NCBI RefSeq assembly: GCF_900291955.1
Contig: NZ_OLMR01000002.1
Coordinates: 310,001 to 374,000 of the forward strand
Reading direction: 5' to 3'
DNA: 64,000 nt
Origin: Pseudoruminococcus massiliensis
Lineage (GTDB): Bacteria; Bacillota; Clostridia; Oscillospirales; Acutalibacteraceae
The notes under the pieces are model-generated. The model was given only the letters and a program-made list of their open reading frames with translations, made no database searches and was not told the DNA's origin. This document shows, piece by piece, positions 52,753 to 62,482 of the stretch. Position numbers and translations under genes: made by a program. Position 1 is the stretch's first letter; every line of letters begins with the position of its first letter.

Positions 52753-52885
52753 TTAAACTATCTTGTCAAGATTATCCCAGTCAATCTCAATTAGCGGAAA
52801 TATATCCGCTTTGCTCTGCTTCCTCAATTTCTTTATCTGGAAGCATATCAATCATTTCAGCTATTTGTGCAGTCTTAGCAGTCAT
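52753..52885 (-). pseudogene. frameshifted, shortened remnant of an antitoxin-like small protein
   Basis: An ATG at 52885 with a perfect AGGAGG site opens a frame reading MTAKTAQIAEMIDMLPDK and then EEAEQSGYISAN before a stop. In the +1 frame the sequence goes on as IEIDWDNLDKIV and stops at 52753. The pieces match the start and end of a common clostridial small protein family whose members are about 75-80 residues and often sit next to toxins. The middle seems deleted and the junction frameshifted. The family call is from memory of the motif IDWDNLDK. Confidence 0.55.
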
Positions 52886-53027
52886 AAATAAAACCTCCTA
52901 TTTATAAATATCACTGGTGTTTCTGCTAATAAAACTAAAATCCTTTCATAGAAGGTTCAGAAACCATAGTACGATTATATTCTGTAATCTGCATAAAAAT
53001 CAATATAAAAAACTATATTATAGCTTT

Positions 53028-53372
53028 TCACATTTCATCTCCGATGTCACCGATTGAATCAAAAAGTTTCTCGTATCCCTGTTGGCTTGAAGCACCATAA
53101 AACATCTGAAAATAGTCATTATCATTTCCGTATAAAACAGCAAGCAAATTGTCGCTGTCATTATAATATAGCTTAATATTTACATCAATCCAGTTTTTCA
53201 GTTCAAATGGATATTTTTCAAGTCGAGATTCAATCAAAGAAAATTCCTCTCCAGTTAATTCATAAATATCATCTGAACAAAATTCAAATGCAAACACTGC
53301 TTCATAACCACAAAATTCTTCAACCGAATAAATTCGTTTCAATCTCTCAAAAAAAGATTTTTCCATAATCAT
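53028..53372 (-). CDS. hypothetical cytosolic protein
   Basis: The 114-residue acidic protein has no signal or membrane helix. The start at 53372 is set by AAAAGGAG at 10 nt; a longer frame at 53420 has no site. I do not recognise it. It sits between nifJ and the antitoxin-like remnant, in a region that looks rearranged. Confidence 0.6.
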   Translation of the reverse strand: MIMEKSFFERLKRIYSVEEFCGYEAVFAFEFCSDDIYELTGEEFSLIESRLEKYPFELKNWIDVNIKLYYNDSDNLLAVLYGNDNDYFQMFYGASSQQGYEKLFDSIGDIGDEM

Positions 53373-53420
53373 ACTTTCTATACTCCTTTTAATTCTTGGA
53401 ATATTAAGATATATAAACAA

Positions 53421-53452
53421 GGACTGTCATAGCCATATTGCCATAACAGTCC
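53421..53452 (-). terminator. hairpin terminator of nifJ
   Basis: On the minus strand a 13-bp stem GGACTGTTATGGC/GCTATGACAGTCC with two G-T pairs is followed by TTGTTTAT. The wobble pairs favour use on the minus strand. Confidence 0.7.
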
Positions 53453-53510
53453 CGTTTTATATATTCAGATTATATGCGTATAAATTCAACTCTGAAAGCC
53501 AATTTACTGA

Positions 53511-56500
53511 TTATTTACCAGCAAGCTTTTCGAGATGCTCATACTTCTCAGCGGCAACCTTTTCAGCCTTTTCAAAGAGTTCTTCGGCACGCTCTGGGAA
53601 TGAACGAGTAAGAGAGTTATAACGAACCTCACCCATGATGAAGTCACGATAGCTTTCGCTTGGAGCCTTGCCATCGAGCATAAATGGATTCTTGCCCTCA
53701 TCTGCAAGTCTTGGGTCAAAGCGGAAGATATTCCAGTAGCCAGCAGCAACAGCCTTCTTTTCCTCGATTTGAGAAATGCCCATACCGCCCTTAATACCGT
53801 GGTTGATACAAGGAGCATAAGCGATAATGATTGAAGGTCCGTTATAGCTTTCAGCCTCTGCGAATGCCTTTACGCACTGATTGTAGTCAGCACCCATAGC
53901 TACCTGTGCAACATATACATAGCCATAGCTCATTGCGATAGCTGCGAGGTCCTTCTTCTTTGTTGATTTACCTGTTGCGGCAAACTGTGCAACAGAACCA
54001 ACAGGTGTAGCCTTAGAAGCCTGACCACCAGTATTTGAATAAACCTCTGTATCGAATACGAGGATATTTACATTCTTACCACTTGCGATAACATGGTCAA
54101 GACCACCGAAGCCGATGTCATATGCCCAGCCATCGCCACCGAATATCCACATAGACTTCTTAGCGAGAGAATCCTTATCAATAAGTGTCTTCTTAGCAAG
54201 CTCAGCAGCCTCACCGTCACCGCCAGCAATTACTTCAAGCTTTTCGATAAGAGCGTCAGTAGCCTCTCTGCTTGCCTTTGAATCTGTAAGAGTATCAACA
54301 TACTTAGCAACTGCTGCCTTAACTTCTTCATCAGCAGAAAGCTCTGCAATCTTTTCAACATTCTCTTTGAGTCTGTCGTGAATAGCATTCTGTGCAAGTG
54401 TCATACCGAAACCGAACTCAGCATTATCCTCAAAGAGTGAGTTATGCCAAGCAGGACCAAAGCCCTTGTGGTTTACTGTGTATGGAGTTGCCGGTGCAGA
54501 ACCGCCCCAGATTGAAGAACAGCCTGTTGCATTAGCAATGAACATTCTGTCACCAAAGAGCTGTGTAGCAAGCTTTGCATAAGGTGTTTCACCACAACCT
54601 GCACAAGCACCAGAGAACTCAAGGAGTGGCTGCTTGAACTGGCTGCCCTTAACAGTAGTTTCCTTAAACTTAGCGGCAACCTCTGGCTTTGGCTCAATAG
54701 TTCTGCCGTAATCGAATACCTCCTGTTGTGGACGCTGTGAGTCGATAGACTGCATTGTGAGAGCCTTATTACCCTTCATACCTGGGCAAACCTGTGTGCA
54801 AGAGCCACAGCCTGTGCAGTCGAGGGTAGAAATTGTCATAGAGAAGTTGAAGCCAGCAAGACCTGTCGCAGGCTTAGACTTTGTGTTTGCAGGAGCAGCT
54901 GCAAGCTCTTCGTCGCTCATAATTACAGGGCGAATTACAGCGTGTGGGCAGACGAGTGAGCAGAAGTTACACTGAATGCAATTTGCAGGATTCCATTCAG
55001 GAACATCAACAGCAATGCCTCTCTTTTCATAGGCAGCAGAACCCTGTGGAGCTGTACCGTCAACATGATTTGAGAATACAGAAACAGGAAGCTTGTTGCC
55101 CTGATATGCGTTTACAGGCTTGAGGATAGAATTTACATACTCAACAACATCAGCTCTATCGCCTGTTGCAGGAGTATCAACTCTGTTATCTTCAGCAGTT
55201 TTCCAAGCTTCAGGAACATTAACCTTGTGGAAGCTTTCCATACCCTTGTCAATAGCAGCGTGGTTCATAGCAACAATCTTTTCGCCCTTCTTGCTATATG
55301 ACTTTGTAGCAGCGTCCTTCATATACTGCTTTGCATCTTCCTCAGGAATGATGCCGGCAATCTTAAAGAATGCAGCCTGAAGAACTGTATTGATTCTTCC
55401 GCCAAGACCGATTTCCTTACCAATATCAATACCATCAATAGTATAGAAGTTAATATTCTTTTCAGCAATAATTCTCTTCATCTTGCCAGGGAGTCTTTCT
55501 TCAAGCTCTTCGTCACTCCATGGGCAGTTGAGGAGGAAGCTTCCGCCCTCTTTAAGGTCCTCAACCATTTCATACTTATCAACATAAGATGGGTTATGGC
55601 AAGCTACGAAGTCTGCCTTACTGATATAGTAAGTTGATTTAATTGGCTGATGTCCGAAACGAAGGTGAGAAACTGTAAGACCGCCAGACTTCTTAGAGTC
55701 GTATGCGAAGTAACCTTGTGCATACATATCTGTGTGGTCGCCGATAATCTTAATGGAGTTCTTGTTTGCACCAACTGTACCGTCAGCACCAAGACCCCAG
55801 AACTTACAAGAGCTTGTACCAGCAGGAGTTGTGTCAGGATTTTCCTTAACATCAAGAGAGAGATGTGTAACATCATCAACAATGCCGATTGTAAAGCGTC
55901 TCTTTGGCTCGTCTGTTTCCATATTTCTATAAACAGCAACAATATCGCCAGGGGTTGTATCCTTAGAACCTAAGCCGTAACGACCTGTATAAACAGGAAC
56001 CATACCAAACTTAGAGCCCTGAAGTGCTGCAAGAACATCAAGATAAAGTGGTTCGCCGATAGAACCAGGCTCTTTTGTTCTGTCAAGAACAGAGATAGAC
56101 TTAACAGTATCAGGAATAACATCGAGAAGATACTTAGCAACGAAAGGTCTGTAAAGTCTTACCTTGATAAGACCAACCTTATCGCCTGCTGCGTTAAGAT
56201 AATCAACAACTTCTTCTGTTGCGTCACAGACAGAACCCATTGCAATGATAACTCTCTCTGCGTCAGGAGCACCATAATAGTTGAATGGCTTATAGTCTGT
56301 ACCGATTTTTGCGTTGACCTGATTCATATAGTCAACAACAACATCAGAAATCTTATCATAATATACATTACAAGCTTCACGAGCCTGGAAGAAAATATCG
56401 TCATTCTGAGCTGTACCACGAATTACAGGATGCTCAGGGTTCAATGCACGGCGACGGAAAGCCTCAACAGCGTCCCAATCGAGCATATCGCCGAGGTCCT

Positions 56501-57065
56501 CATAATCCCAGACTTCAATCTTCTGAATCTCGTGAGATGTACGGAAACCATCAAAGAAGTTAAGGAAAGGAACTCTGCCCTTAATTGCTGAAAGATGAGA
56601 AACAGCAGAAAGGTCCATAACCTCCTGTGGGTTATTTGAACATAGCATAGCATAGCCAGTCTGACGGCAAGCATAAATATCTGAATGGTCGCCAAAGATT
56701 GAGAGAGCATGGCTTGTAAGAGCACGAGCAGAAACATGAATAACGCTCGGCATAAGCTCGCCAGCCATCTTATACATATTAGGAATCATCAGCAAAAGGC
56801 CTTGAGAAGCAGTAAAGGTTGTTGTCAAAGCACCTGCTGCGAGTGAGCCATGAACAGCACCTGCCGCACCACCCTCAGACTGCATTTCTGTAACCTGAAC
56901 TTCTCTGCCGAAAAGGTTCTTACGACCTGCTGCGGAGAACTTGTCGGTTTCATCAGCCATAACTGATGATGGAGTAATTGGATAGATTGCGGCAACATCT
57001 GTGAAAGCGTACGCTACATGAGCGGCAGCATTATTACCGTCCATTGTTTTCATTTTTCTTGCCAT
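53511..57065 (-). CDS. nifJ: pyruvate:ferredoxin (flavodoxin) oxidoreductase
   Basis: The 1184-residue single-chain PFOR oxidises pyruvate to acetyl-CoA and CO2, reducing ferredoxin; it is a central fermentative enzyme in anaerobes. It has the usual order of domains. The two ferredoxin clusters are CIQCNFCSLVCP (about 695) and CTGCGSCTQVCP (about 755). The TPP domain has CAGCGETPYAKL and ANATGCSSIWG, and the Mg-TPP loop is GDGWAYDIGFGGLDHV. The start follows GGAGGAAA. Its own promoter and a terminator bracket it. Confidence 0.97.
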   Translation of the reverse strand: MARKMKTMDGNNAAAHVAYAFTDVAAIYPITPSSVMADETDKFSAAGRKNLFGREVQVTEMQSEGGAAGAVHGSLAAGALTTTFTASQGLLLMIPNMYKMAGELMPSVIHVSARALTSHALSIFGDHSDIYACRQTGYAMLCSNNPQEVMDLSAVSHLSAIKGRVPFLNFFDGFRTSHEIQKIEVWDYEDLGDMLDWDAVEAFRRRALNPEHPVIRGTAQNDDIFFQAREACNVYYDKISDVVVDYMNQVNAKIGTDYKPFNYYGAPDAERVIIAMGSVCDATEEVVDYLNAAGDKVGLIKVRLYRPFVAKYLLDVIPDTVKSISVLDRTKEPGSIGEPLYLDVLAALQGSKFGMVPVYTGRYGLGSKDTTPGDIVAVYRNMETDEPKRRFTIGIVDDVTHLSLDVKENPDTTPAGTSSCKFWGLGADGTVGANKNSIKIIGDHTDMYAQGYFAYDSKKSGGLTVSHLRFGHQPIKSTYYISKADFVACHNPSYVDKYEMVEDLKEGGSFLLNCPWSDEELEERLPGKMKRIIAEKNINFYTIDGIDIGKEIGLGGRINTVLQAAFFKIAGIIPEEDAKQYMKDAATKSYSKKGEKIVAMNHAAIDKGMESFHKVNVPEAWKTAEDNRVDTPATGDRADVVEYVNSILKPVNAYQGNKLPVSVFSNHVDGTAPQGSAAYEKRGIAVDVPEWNPANCIQCNFCSLVCPHAVIRPVIMSDEELAAAPANTKSKPATGLAGFNFSMTISTLDCTGCGSCTQVCPGMKGNKALTMQSIDSQRPQQEVFDYGRTIEPKPEVAAKFKETTVKGSQFKQPLLEFSGACAGCGETPYAKLATQLFGDRMFIANATGCSSIWGGSAPATPYTVNHKGFGPAWHNSLFEDNAEFGFGMTLAQNAIHDRLKENVEKIAELSADEEVKAAVAKYVDTLTDSKASREATDALIEKLEVIAGGDGEAAELAKKTLIDKDSLAKKSMWIFGGDGWAYDIGFGGLDHVIASGKNVNILVFDTEVYSNTGGQASKATPVGSVAQFAATGKSTKKKDLAAIAMSYGYVYVAQVAMGADYNQCVKAFAEAESYNGPSIIIAYAPCINHGIKGGMGISQIEEKKAVAAGYWNIFRFDPRLADEGKNPFMLDGKAPSESYRDFIMGEVRYNSLTRSFPERAEELFEKAEKVAAEKYEHLEKLAGK

Positions 57066-57206
57066 TGGAATTTCCTCCTTTGAGTTTATAAAGAAATAAT
57101 CAACGCTGTACTAAAATCTTCCAAGCGTTGGCAGCGGAACTAAATTATTCTATTTTTCCGAAACCAGTCGCACATAGCTATGCCACTGACATACTGCGTT
57201 TAGTTA

Positions 57207-57235
57207 ATTCTATCACTTTTTTGTAATTATGTAAA
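57207..57235 (-). promoter_or_regulatory. sigma-A promoter of nifJ
   Basis: TTTACA (57230-57235) and TAGAAT (57207-57212) are spaced by 17 bp. The leader is about 135 nt and holds one hairpin (GCATA/TATG(T)GC core near 57165-57180). Confidence 0.65.
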
Positions 57236-57325
57236 GCATTATCTGTATAATTTTTATGGAAAGTTATAAGCTGTTGAAAACGCTTTATCAAGGGATTTAT
57301 AGCAGTTAATCAATTCTTGTAATAA

Positions 57326-58108
57326 TTATGAATTTTTATCAACAACTAATTTTAATTCAGAATAAATTCTTTTTATAACCTCGTTCATATTTTCCGTATA
57401 CATAGCCTTAAAAAGCTCATCAAGATTTTCTTCAAAGTCATTTGGCAAAATCTCACATTGCTTTTTTGCCATCTCTACAAGTCGCTTTTCGCCTGGGTGC
57501 GTCTTTTCATTCAAAGCAAAAATTATATCAAAATAGCTTTCAAGAAATGCTGCCAGCCTATGATTTACGCTGACAAAATCCCCTCTTGCCACAGTTTTAG
57601 CAATTTGCTTATCATACGAAGGCAGACAGCCACTCAATAAATTCATATTTCTTTCAATAATATTCTTTTTAAGCTCTTGTGGATATGGAACAGTAAAGCG
57701 TTCCTTCATAGCCTGTAATCTTCCGTTTCGGTCAAAAAGCACCTTACAAGTAACCACATTATGCCAGAAGCAGGTTGTATAACCGTTTAGAGCAGTATGC
57801 TTTTCAACAACCTCTCCGATAAAACTGCTCATTCTGTCGATAGAGCGATAAATTATATCAATCTCTATGCCGTCCTTCATAATGCAATTATCCTCAAGCT
57901 CCCAATAGTGGTTTGATATTTCCATAATATCACAGCATTCGCTCAGAATATCTCTTTTAGTACTTACAGATATTTCATCAGTTGTATATACATAAATATC
58001 ATAATCAGATTTCTTATCATTTGCACCCGTCGCTCTTGAGCCTCCAAGAGCAATTGCTTCTACTTCATTTAAACTACTAAACTTTTCAATAATTTTTTCA
58101 AAATACAA
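57326..58108 (-). CDS. nucleotidyltransferase-domain protein
   Basis: The 260-residue protein has an N-terminal MNT-type nucleotidyltransferase domain (LGGSRATGANDKKSDYDIYVY, with the GS and the DxD metal pair) and an alpha-helical C-terminal domain. The arrangement is like aminoglycoside adenylyltransferases and minimal nucleotidyltransferases. Substrate unknown. I start it at a TTG (58108) six bases after GAGGTG. A frame beginning at 58219 overlaps the next gene by almost 100 bp and is rejected. Confidence 0.75.
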   Translation of the reverse strand: MYFEKIIEKFSSLNEVEAIALGGSRATGANDKKSDYDIYVYTTDEISVSTKRDILSECCDIMEISNHYWELEDNCIMKDGIEIDIIYRSIDRMSSFIGEVVEKHTALNGYTTCFWHNVVTCKVLFDRNGRLQAMKERFTVPYPQELKKNIIERNMNLLSGCLPSYDKQIAKTVARGDFVSVNHRLAAFLESYFDIIFALNEKTHPGEKRLVEMAKKQCEILPNDFEENLDELFKAMYTENMNEVIKRIYSELKLVVDKNS

Positions 58109-58121
58109 TTTTTTCACCTCA

Positions 58122-59054
58122 TCACCAAAATTGTTCCTCAAGCCAATTTTTAGCCTTATCGCTATATTCAGACACTGTTCCAGAATTTTCGCTTGCCCAT
58201 TTTTCAAGCTTTTTGCCATATTCTGAGATAGTATCCTTATTTTGTTCTACCCATTCTTCAGCCTTGCTTTCATACTCAGCAAGCTTATCTTTGTTATCAT
58301 CAAGCCACTGTGCCATATCATCTCCATATTCTCTAAGCTGTTTTTTGTGTTCAATAATCCATTCCTTAGCCTTATCTGATGCAGAATCAAGCGTATCAGC
58401 AAGAATCTTATTAGATTTTAATGTAACACTCCCCTCTTCCGGAATAAATTCTTCAAGCGAAACCTTCAAATCTATACCTTCAACGGTAGTTTCAAGAGAA
58501 ACAGGAAGCTGGAGCATATTTTTTTTGCATTTAATCTTATCTGCAAATGTTTTTTTAAGAATATCTCCAAGCATAGAATCTGGAATAGGAAGCATACCAA
58601 GCTTGGTATTTGACAAAGTAACCTCAAGTATTTTCTGAGATTTATCAAGATTAAATTCCGCCTCGCAATATACGCCGAAATCACCGCTATAATTAAGCTG
58701 AGGTATATTCAAATTAACTCTGCCATAAATATCAGCCTTATTTTCATCGTGAAAATAAACCGCAAGGTCTTTTATCTTAGACTCACTCTTAGAGTCTACG
58801 CTCTTTCTTATGTATGAATTAACTTCTTGGTCATTGGCTGTATAAGCCTTGCCAAAAACAGCAGCTTCGGCTATATCTGCAACAAGGTCAGCATTTATTT
58901 CAACAGTATCTGTGGTAGAATATTTCTCCTTATATGGGTCCTGCATAGCAAGAATAACACATACCGTACAAAATATAAGTGCCATAACTATAAGGCTAAT
59001 GAGTGTTATAATAATTGATTTCAATAATATGTGCTTATTTTTTGTTGTTTTCAA
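58122..59054 (-). CDS. membrane-anchored protein with an 18-residue helical repeat
   Basis: The 310-residue protein has an N-terminal membrane helix (about 11-35) and a DUF-like extracytoplasmic region (45-225). Residues 226-310 are four full 18-residue repeats plus a short fifth; each has a Trp in its first third and ends in EY. The start is a TTG at 59054 with GGGAGAG upstream. I do not recognise the family. It is just upstream of the nucleotidyltransferase gene, with a gap of 13 bp. Confidence 0.7.
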   Translation of the reverse strand: MKTTKNKHILLKSIIITLISLIVMALIFCTVCVILAMQDPYKEKYSTTDTVEINADLVADIAEAAVFGKAYTANDQEVNSYIRKSVDSKSESKIKDLAVYFHDENKADIYGRVNLNIPQLNYSGDFGVYCEAEFNLDKSQKILEVTLSNTKLGMLPIPDSMLGDILKKTFADKIKCKKNMLQLPVSLETTVEGIDLKVSLEEFIPEEGSVTLKSNKILADTLDSASDKAKEWIIEHKKQLREYGDDMAQWLDDNKDKLAEYESKAEEWVEQNKDTISEYGKKLEKWASENSGTVSEYSDKAKNWLEEQFW

Positions 59055-59088
59055 TGCTCATCATCTCTCCCCAAATCCAATAAAATAT

Positions 59089-59335
59089 TATTAAATGCGT
59101 TCGATAAAAATTAAAAGTTTTGCTCAAGCTTTTTCAAAAGCTTGCAGTTTCCAAAGGTAGTCACCTACGGCAAAGCCTTTGGTCGCTCTCCGCAGAGAGC
59201 GAAATTCTTTATCCTTCTCAAAGCGCAGGAGGGTAGAAAAACATTCCAAAGGAATGTTTTTCGTAGGGAACCCTCGCAGGGGGTTCCCTGAAAGCTATAT
59301 TAAGAACTAACAGCTATTATCAAACCCACACTATT
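59089..59335. repeat. palindrome-mosaic element E11
   Basis: AATTAAAAGTTTTGCTC, AAGCTTTTTCAAAAGCTT, CCAAAGGTA...CCTTTGG, CGCTCTCCGCAGAGAGCG, the AAACATTCC/GGAATGTTT pair and GGGAACCCTCGCAGGGGGTT occur in that order. It is the reverse complement of E5. It lies downstream of mutS2. Confidence 0.75.
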
Positions 59336-59339
59336 AAAA

Positions 59340-61697
59340 CTATTTCAACTCTGCAATGGTAACGCCTGCATCGCCTTCGCCATATGTTCCAAGACGGTAT
59401 GAACGGATTGAGGGGTGCTTTTTAAGGTGTGCCTGAATTTCCTTGCGAAGAACTCCTGTACCCTTTCCGTGAATAATAGTCAAAGTGTTCAAGTTCATAA
59501 GTATAGCGGAATCTATTGCGTTATCAACCGACATAACCGCCTCCATAGCGGTCTGACCTCGCACATCAACCTCTGTCGAAGCTGTACGGCTGACATCAGT
59601 CTTAACAGTTCTTGTCGATTTGCGGATAGGCTTTTTAACTGTATCCTCCTTGAGAAGTCTAAGGTTAGAAAATTCCACACGCATTTTGACAATTCCCGCT
59701 TGAACCAAAGCATTCTGAGCAGTTTCGTCAATATCAAGAATAATTCCCTTTTTATCTATGTCGAAGATAAGAACATTATCGCCCTTTTTCAACTTTCTTG
59801 GCAGAACATATTCGTCATTCTTTCTGCGTTCGATAGGGTCGGCATCATTTTCCATATTTCTGATACCAGCCTTTAGCTTTGCCTTATCCTCGGCAGTAAC
59901 ATTCTGTTTTTTCTTAACTGCCTCAAGCTCATCAAGAAGGGCATATACTTGTGCCCTTGCCTTTTGTACTATGTTTCCAGCCTGAGCCTTTGCGAGGTCA
60001 AGCTCATTTTTAGCGTCTTTTTCTATGCGTTCAGCCTTTTCGTTAGCCTCTTTTAAAATCTGTTCAGACTCACGCTTAGTATTTTCGGCTTCAATAAGCT
60101 TTTCCTCAAGAACACTTCTGCTGTCCTCAAGCTTCTTAACAACCTCCTCAAAGCGAGTATTCTCTTGTGAAACAAGCTCTTCCGCACGAGCAATAATCTC
60201 ATCATCAATACCAAGACTTTTAGAAATAGCAAAGGCATTCGACCTGCCAGGCATACCAATCAAAAGCCTGTAAGTTGGTCTTAAAGTCTTAATATCAAAT
60301 TCACAGCAGCCATTTTCAACACCGTTTGTTTCAAGGGCGAAACGCTTGATTTCGTCATAGTGAGTTGTTGCGGCAAGCCTTACACCCATAGAACGAAGCC
60401 TTTCCAGAATAGCTGTTGCAAGAGCCGCACCCTCGGCAGGGTCAGTTCCCGAACCAAGCTCATCTATAAGTACAAGAGAACGGTCATTCGCTCTCTTTAA
60501 AATCTGAATTATCATAGTCATATGAGCAGAGAAGGTCGAAAGTGATTGCTCAATGCTCTGTTCATCGCCAATGTCCGCAAGAACATCATCAAAAACAGAA
60601 AGTTCACTATTATCCGATGCAGGAATCATCAGCCCACACATAGCCATAAGCGAAAAAAGACCGATAGTTTTAAGCGTAACCGTCTTACCGCCCGTATTAG
60701 GGCCTGTAATTACAAGAGTATCAAAGCTTGTTCCAAGTTCAATATCGGTTGCAACAACCTTTTCAGGGTCAATGAGTGGGTGACGAGCCTTTTTTATTTT
60801 AATTCTTCCATCTGCATTAAGTATCGGTGCAGTTGCCTTCATCTTATATGCAAGATTTGCCTTAGCAAAGATAAGATTAAGCTGTACAAGAATATCATAG
60901 CTCTTGCACATAGAATCCGCATAAGCACCTATTTCCGCAGAAAGATTTGCAAGTATTCTTTCGATTTCAGCCTGTTCTTTAGAGCGTAAAATTCTAATAT
61001 CATTATTAGCCTCAACAACTCCCATAGGCTCGATAAAGACTGTCGCACCACTCGCCGAGGTATCATGTACAAGTCCGGGAACAGAGCTTCTGAATTCTGC
61101 CTTTACTGGAATAACAAATCTTCCGCCACGAATAGTAACAATCGAATCCTGCAAAAATTTCTGATAAGATGCACTGTGTATAATCTTATCAAGCCTTTCT
61201 CTTACCTTAGAAGATGCAATAGAAATTTTTCTGCGAATATCCTGCAAATTATGTGATGCCGTATCCGCAATTTCATCTTCTGAAAGAATAGATGTTGTAA
61301 TCTTAGTTTCAAGATACTTATTAGGAGCAAGCATATTAAACCTCATATCGAGTTTAGTTTCGATAGAGGCACTTTTCTTACGCCATTCCTCAAGAGAGCG
61401 GATAACTCTGAGAAGCTCCGCAATTCTAAGAAGCTCAAGAGTATTCAGAACCGCACCAGCCTGTGCTCTGCGGATAGCATTAGTCATATCACGAACAGTT
61501 CCGAATGACGGTGTACCAAAACGCCCAACAAGCATATGTGCGTCATTTGTTTCGGCAAGAAGCTCATTCGCCTCAAATAAACCGCTTGATGGCTCAAGTG
61601 CCAAAGCGGCTTCTCTTGAACGCTCAATAGAGGTTTCGTCCGCAAGAAGTAAAAGTATTTTGTCAAGCTCAAGACATTTATAAAATTTATTTTCCAT
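59340..61697 (-). CDS. mutS2: MutS2 family ATPase/endonuclease
   Basis: The 785-residue protein has the MutS-type clamp and ATPase core with GPNTGGKTVTLK, Walker B LVLIDELGSGTDP and LAATTHYDE. A coiled coil (about 515-630) and a C-terminal Smr domain (VDVRGQTAMEA...IIHGKGTGVLR) follow. MutS2 is implicated in suppressing recombination and in ribosome rescue. The start follows TGAGGA. It is the third gene of yqzL-recO-mutS2. Confidence 0.95.
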   Translation of the reverse strand: MENKFYKCLELDKILLLLADETSIERSREAALALEPSSGLFEANELLAETNDAHMLVGRFGTPSFGTVRDMTNAIRRAQAGAVLNTLELLRIAELLRVIRSLEEWRKKSASIETKLDMRFNMLAPNKYLETKITTSILSEDEIADTASHNLQDIRRKISIASSKVRERLDKIIHSASYQKFLQDSIVTIRGGRFVIPVKAEFRSSVPGLVHDTSASGATVFIEPMGVVEANNDIRILRSKEQAEIERILANLSAEIGAYADSMCKSYDILVQLNLIFAKANLAYKMKATAPILNADGRIKIKKARHPLIDPEKVVATDIELGTSFDTLVITGPNTGGKTVTLKTIGLFSLMAMCGLMIPASDNSELSVFDDVLADIGDEQSIEQSLSTFSAHMTMIIQILKRANDRSLVLIDELGSGTDPAEGAALATAILERLRSMGVRLAATTHYDEIKRFALETNGVENGCCEFDIKTLRPTYRLLIGMPGRSNAFAISKSLGIDDEIIARAEELVSQENTRFEEVVKKLEDSRSVLEEKLIEAENTKRESEQILKEANEKAERIEKDAKNELDLAKAQAGNIVQKARAQVYALLDELEAVKKKQNVTAEDKAKLKAGIRNMENDADPIERRKNDEYVLPRKLKKGDNVLIFDIDKKGIILDIDETAQNALVQAGIVKMRVEFSNLRLLKEDTVKKPIRKSTRTVKTDVSRTASTEVDVRGQTAMEAVMSVDNAIDSAILMNLNTLTIIHGKGTGVLRKEIQAHLKKHPSIRSYRLGTYGEGDAGVTIAELK

Positions 61698-61738
61698 ATA
61701 TTATCAAATCCTCAAATAAAGCAGTTCAAAATTTCAAA

Positions 61739-62482
61739 TCACGATTTCATAGTATTATAGAAATCAAGCGATGCAAAGTGTCTGCCAACTGTATATATTA
61801 AATATTGTTCAGTGGCATAGGAAAATTCCTGTAAAGCCGTACCTGTAACATTAAAAGAGAAAATCTTTTCAAAATCTGCATAAATACTATGACGCATAGA
61901 AGTCAAAGCTCCTATACTAAGCGGAATATAATTTTCCTCACCCTTATAGCACGAATCGCAAAGCAATGTTCCCTCCGCCTTAGAAAAATACATAATCTTA
62001 GATTCGTATATTTTACACTTATCACAGCATACTAAATTTGGCATAAAGCCTGCAAGTGACAAAAGTCTAAGCTCAAAAACTGCCTTTATAAGCGGCATAG
62101 GACGCTTTCCATTTGCGACAAAATAAAGTGAATTCAATATCAATCTAAGGTAAGGAACAGTTTCCGCACCCTCTGGAACAATATTTATCATCAATTCGCA
62201 GAAATATTGAGCAAGTGCAAGCTTTTCTATATCGAGCCTCAATTCATAAAACACGCTCAAAGACTCAGCTTGGTCAATTATGTATTTATCCCGTCCCTTA
62301 AAGATAGAAAGACGGGAATAGCAAAGAGATTGTGTTCCGACGCAAAGATTAGATTTTATATTTTTTGCATTCTTAGCAAAACAGCGAATAATACCGTCAC
62401 TTTCAGTAAGCACAGTAACGAGCTTATCGCTCTCTCCAACGCTCTGCTCTGTCAGAATAAGTCCCTTTGTCTGTATCCTCAT
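61739..62482 (-). CDS. recO: DNA repair protein RecO
   Basis: The 247-residue protein has an N-terminal OB fold (TKGLILTEQSVGESDKLVTVLTESDGIIRCFAKNAKN; key part KGLILTEQSVGESDKLV), a helical core and the zinc finger CCDKCKIYES...LLCDSCYKG. RecO loads RecA with RecR. I start it at 62482, eight bases after AGGTGA. It overlaps the upstream yqzL-like gene by 59 nt. Confidence 0.92.
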   Translation of the reverse strand: MRIQTKGLILTEQSVGESDKLVTVLTESDGIIRCFAKNAKNIKSNLCVGTQSLCYSRLSIFKGRDKYIIDQAESLSVFYELRLDIEKLALAQYFCELMINIVPEGAETVPYLRLILNSLYFVANGKRPMPLIKAVFELRLLSLAGFMPNLVCCDKCKIYESKIMYFSKAEGTLLCDSCYKGEENYIPLSIGALTSMRHSIYADFEKIFSFNVTGTALQEFSYATEQYLIYTVGRHFASLDFYNTMKS

